This document shows, one piece after another, positions 6,420 through 8,011 of a stretch of 8,011 nt of DNA. The DNA comes from Clostridiales bacterium (lineage in GTDB: Bacteria; Bacillota_A; Clostridia; Christensenellales; Christensenellaceae). The notes beneath the pieces were generated by a model. That model saw nothing but the letters and a program-made list of their open reading frames with translations, was not told the origin of the DNA and did no database searches. The DNA lies in assembly GCA_003149735.1 (NCBI GenBank), contig QANA01000069.1, positions 1 to 8,011 on the forward strand, in the 5' to 3' direction. The position numbers and the translations under genes were made by a program. Each line of letters begins with the position of its first letter. The stretch's first letter is position 1.

Positions 6420-7597
6420 TTATTTCATTTGACCAAACATTTTTTCCATTCGAACGACTGCTTCCCGTAACGTATTTTTCGTCACACCAAAATTCAATCG
6501 CACAAAACCGCGGCCGGCCTCTCCGTGATACAGGCCATTATTCAGGCTGATGCCTGCCTGCTCCATAAATACCTGATCCAGGGCTTCCGGATCTGCCTCC
6601 ATCTTTTTGCAATCGATCCAGAAAAGATAGCTGGCTTCTGGGACCAACGGCCGAATTGGAAATTGTTTCTCACGCACCAGCGCCAGAAATAGATCTCGAT
6701 TCTGCTGTAAATAAGCCGTCGCCTGCTCCAGCCATTCATCCGCCTGCCCGGAAGCAATCGCCGTAACTGCCGCAATGCTGAAGGAGTTGGATGCATAATG
6801 GAAATCAAAGGGGCGCAAATAGGCATCCCAGCGTTTTCTTAATTCTATATTCGGAATCAGAATCATAGCATGCGGCAGGCTCATCATATTAAACCCTTTG
6901 CTGAAACTGAAAACCATGATCGATATGCTTCTGGCTTTTTCGGAAACCGCCAAAACAGGATAATGCCGGCGTCCATCATAGGTAATCAGCGCATGCACCT
7001 CATCCGAGAGAATGATAACATGATTTTCCTCACAAATATCCACCATTTTTTCCAGTTCTTCCTTGCTGAAAACTCTTCCGGTCGGGTTCTGTGGACTGAC
7101 CAGTATAAACATAGCCGGTTTAAACTGCTTTATCTTTCTTTCAAAATCCTCAAAATCTATTTCATAGCCTTCCTCTTTTAAGAGCATCCGGTTTTCCAGC
7201 AGATGGCACCCCGCGCCTTCAATTGCTTCTACCAAGGGCGTAAAATACGGGCTCTGCATTATAATATAGTCTCCTGGCTTACAATAGGCGCCGATCGTCA
7301 GGCGAATCGCCGCGATGGTGCTGGGAAGATCCCGCAGCCATGCGCCCTCGATCGACAGAGCATATTTTCTATGAAACCAGCCGACGATTGCCTCCGTATA
7401 TTTTCCCGAGGTCTGCTGCGATAATTGAAAGTATTTTCTTCACATACCTTTGCGGTCGCCTCTCTGATACACGGGGCACAGAAATAATCCAGATCCGCAG
7501 TCCCCATACCGAGTATATCCTGCCGGCCTTCAGGCTGCGCCCAGCGAACAGACCCATTATAGCGATGATCCAAGGTTGTATCGAATGTGTATTTCAT
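6420..7597 (-). pseudogene. MalY/PatB-type PLP aminotransferase, frameshifted by one missing base
   Basis: With one base restored this would be a 392-residue PLP enzyme of the MalY/PatB group, which contains cystathionine beta-lyases and aminotransferases. The N-terminal frame (7597 to about 7421) reads like the family start (LGMGTADLDYFCAP). The other frame continues from about 7421 with SQQTSGKYTEAIVGWF and contains SPQNPTG, SDEVHA with the PLP aspartate (about D199 restored), FSFSKGF with the PLP lysine (about K234), and RLNFGV with the carboxylate-binding arginine. The join is near 7420-7421, where restoring one T would give FNY-SQQTSG. Continuing in the first frame gives a 99-residue product with an unrelated tail ending near 7298. 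The rest of the gene has no other defect, so the loss is recent or is a sequencing error. AGGAGG (7607-7612) sets the start at 7597. It lies 60 bases after the radical SAM gene and is probably co-transcribed with it. Confidence 0.88.
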
Positions 7598-7657
7598 TTC
7601 ATCTTACCTCCTGATGTTTCTGCCACTAAATTCGTTTTGAAAATTATCCAATCCTGT

Positions 7658-8011
7658 TCAGGCATTTTCCGGCCGCGCCGCATACCATTGCCCCTGCCGC
7701 ACATCATCCCGCTCCAGCGCAGCCCATATGGCATTGAGCACCCGCTTTTTATCTGCACTCCACAGCGGGGCAATCAGCTTTGCGCGTTCCCCATCGCCGG
7801 TCAGACGATGCACCACCATTTGTGGCGGCAACAACCGCAGGCAATCTTCCAATCGCTGAATATACGTTTCCATCTCCATCGCGCTGAATTTTCCTGCCGC
7901 ATAATCCGCCGCCAGATCCGTACCTTTCAGCACATGCAGCAGCTGCAGTTTAATTCCCTGTACACCGCTCGCTCCGATATAGGCTGCCGTCTGGCGGATC
8001 ATTTCCGGAGT
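7658..8011 (-). CDS. Radical SAM protein, COG1242/YhcC-like (TIGR01212 family), C-terminal 117 residues
   Basis: Only the C-terminal part is in the window; the reading frame stays open to the right edge, so the 8000-8002 ATG is an internal methionine. The visible sequence carries the hallmarks of this family's C-terminal half: GIKLQLLHVLKGT, LRLLPPQMVVHRLTGDG, LIAPLWS and KKRVLNAIWAALE. The CxxxCxxC iron-sulfur motif of the radical SAM domain would lie upstream, outside the window. The physiological substrate of YhcC-like proteins is not known to me. The gene ends with TGA at 7658-7660, 60 bases before the aminotransferase start. No clear promoter or terminator lies in that gap, so an operon of the two is likely. 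Confidence 0.88.
   Translation of the reverse strand, partial: TPEMIRQTAAYIGASGVQGIKLQLLHVLKGTDLAADYAAGKFSAMEMETYIQRLEDCLRLLPPQMVVHRLTGDGERAKLIAPLWSADKKRVLNAIWAALERDDVRQGQWYAARPENA

Noticed and set aside
7405..7440. Programmed -1 frameshift in the aminotransferase
   Set aside because: No X-XXY-YYZ slippery heptamer or obvious downstream pseudoknot is visible at the junction, and this family is not known to me to use recoding.

Overview
The window looks like a chromosomal housekeeping segment from a Bacillota (Firmicutes) bacterium, probably of clostridial type. This rests on strong AGGAGG-type ribosome binding sites, sigma-A-like promoters, short T-tailed hairpin terminators, a short-form HisG paired with HisZ, and a yybP-ykoY-type riboswitch. 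No rRNA, tRNA, CRISPR array, insertion sequence or phage gene was seen. I cannot name the species.

Layout. Positions 1-3708 hold the 5' part of a histidine operon on the minus strand, transcribed hisZ > hisG > hisD > hisC, with hisC cut by the left edge. Every junction overlaps by 4 or 8 bases. A consensus promoter (TTGACG, 17 bases, TATAAT) lies about 60 bases upstream of hisZ. Positions 3837-5573 hold one minus-strand unit: promoter, yybP-ykoY (Mn2+) riboswitch, overlapping intrinsic terminator, about 120 bases of further leader, a flotillin-like gene and its terminator. Positions 5580-6413 hold a divergent plus-strand PF00756-type esterase with its own extended -10 promoter. A bidirectional terminator follows, shared with the convergent unit to the right. 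Positions 6420-8011 hold the end of a COG1242/YhcC-like radical SAM gene and, 60 bases downstream, a MalY/PatB-type aminotransferase broken by a single missing base. Both are on the minus strand.

How the genes work together. HisZ and short HisG form the ATP phosphoribosyltransferase of the first histidine step. HisC acts late in the pathway, and HisD performs the last two oxidations. The flotillin is a predicted membrane-scaffold protein. The sequence places it behind a metal-sensing RNA switch whose aptamer closing stem overlaps the terminator stem, which suggests the gene is turned on by Mn2+. This is the most unusual arrangement here, because the known downstream genes of this riboswitch class are mainly Mn2+ exporters and other membrane transporters. 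The esterase, the aminotransferase and the radical SAM protein have no evident functional link to the rest.
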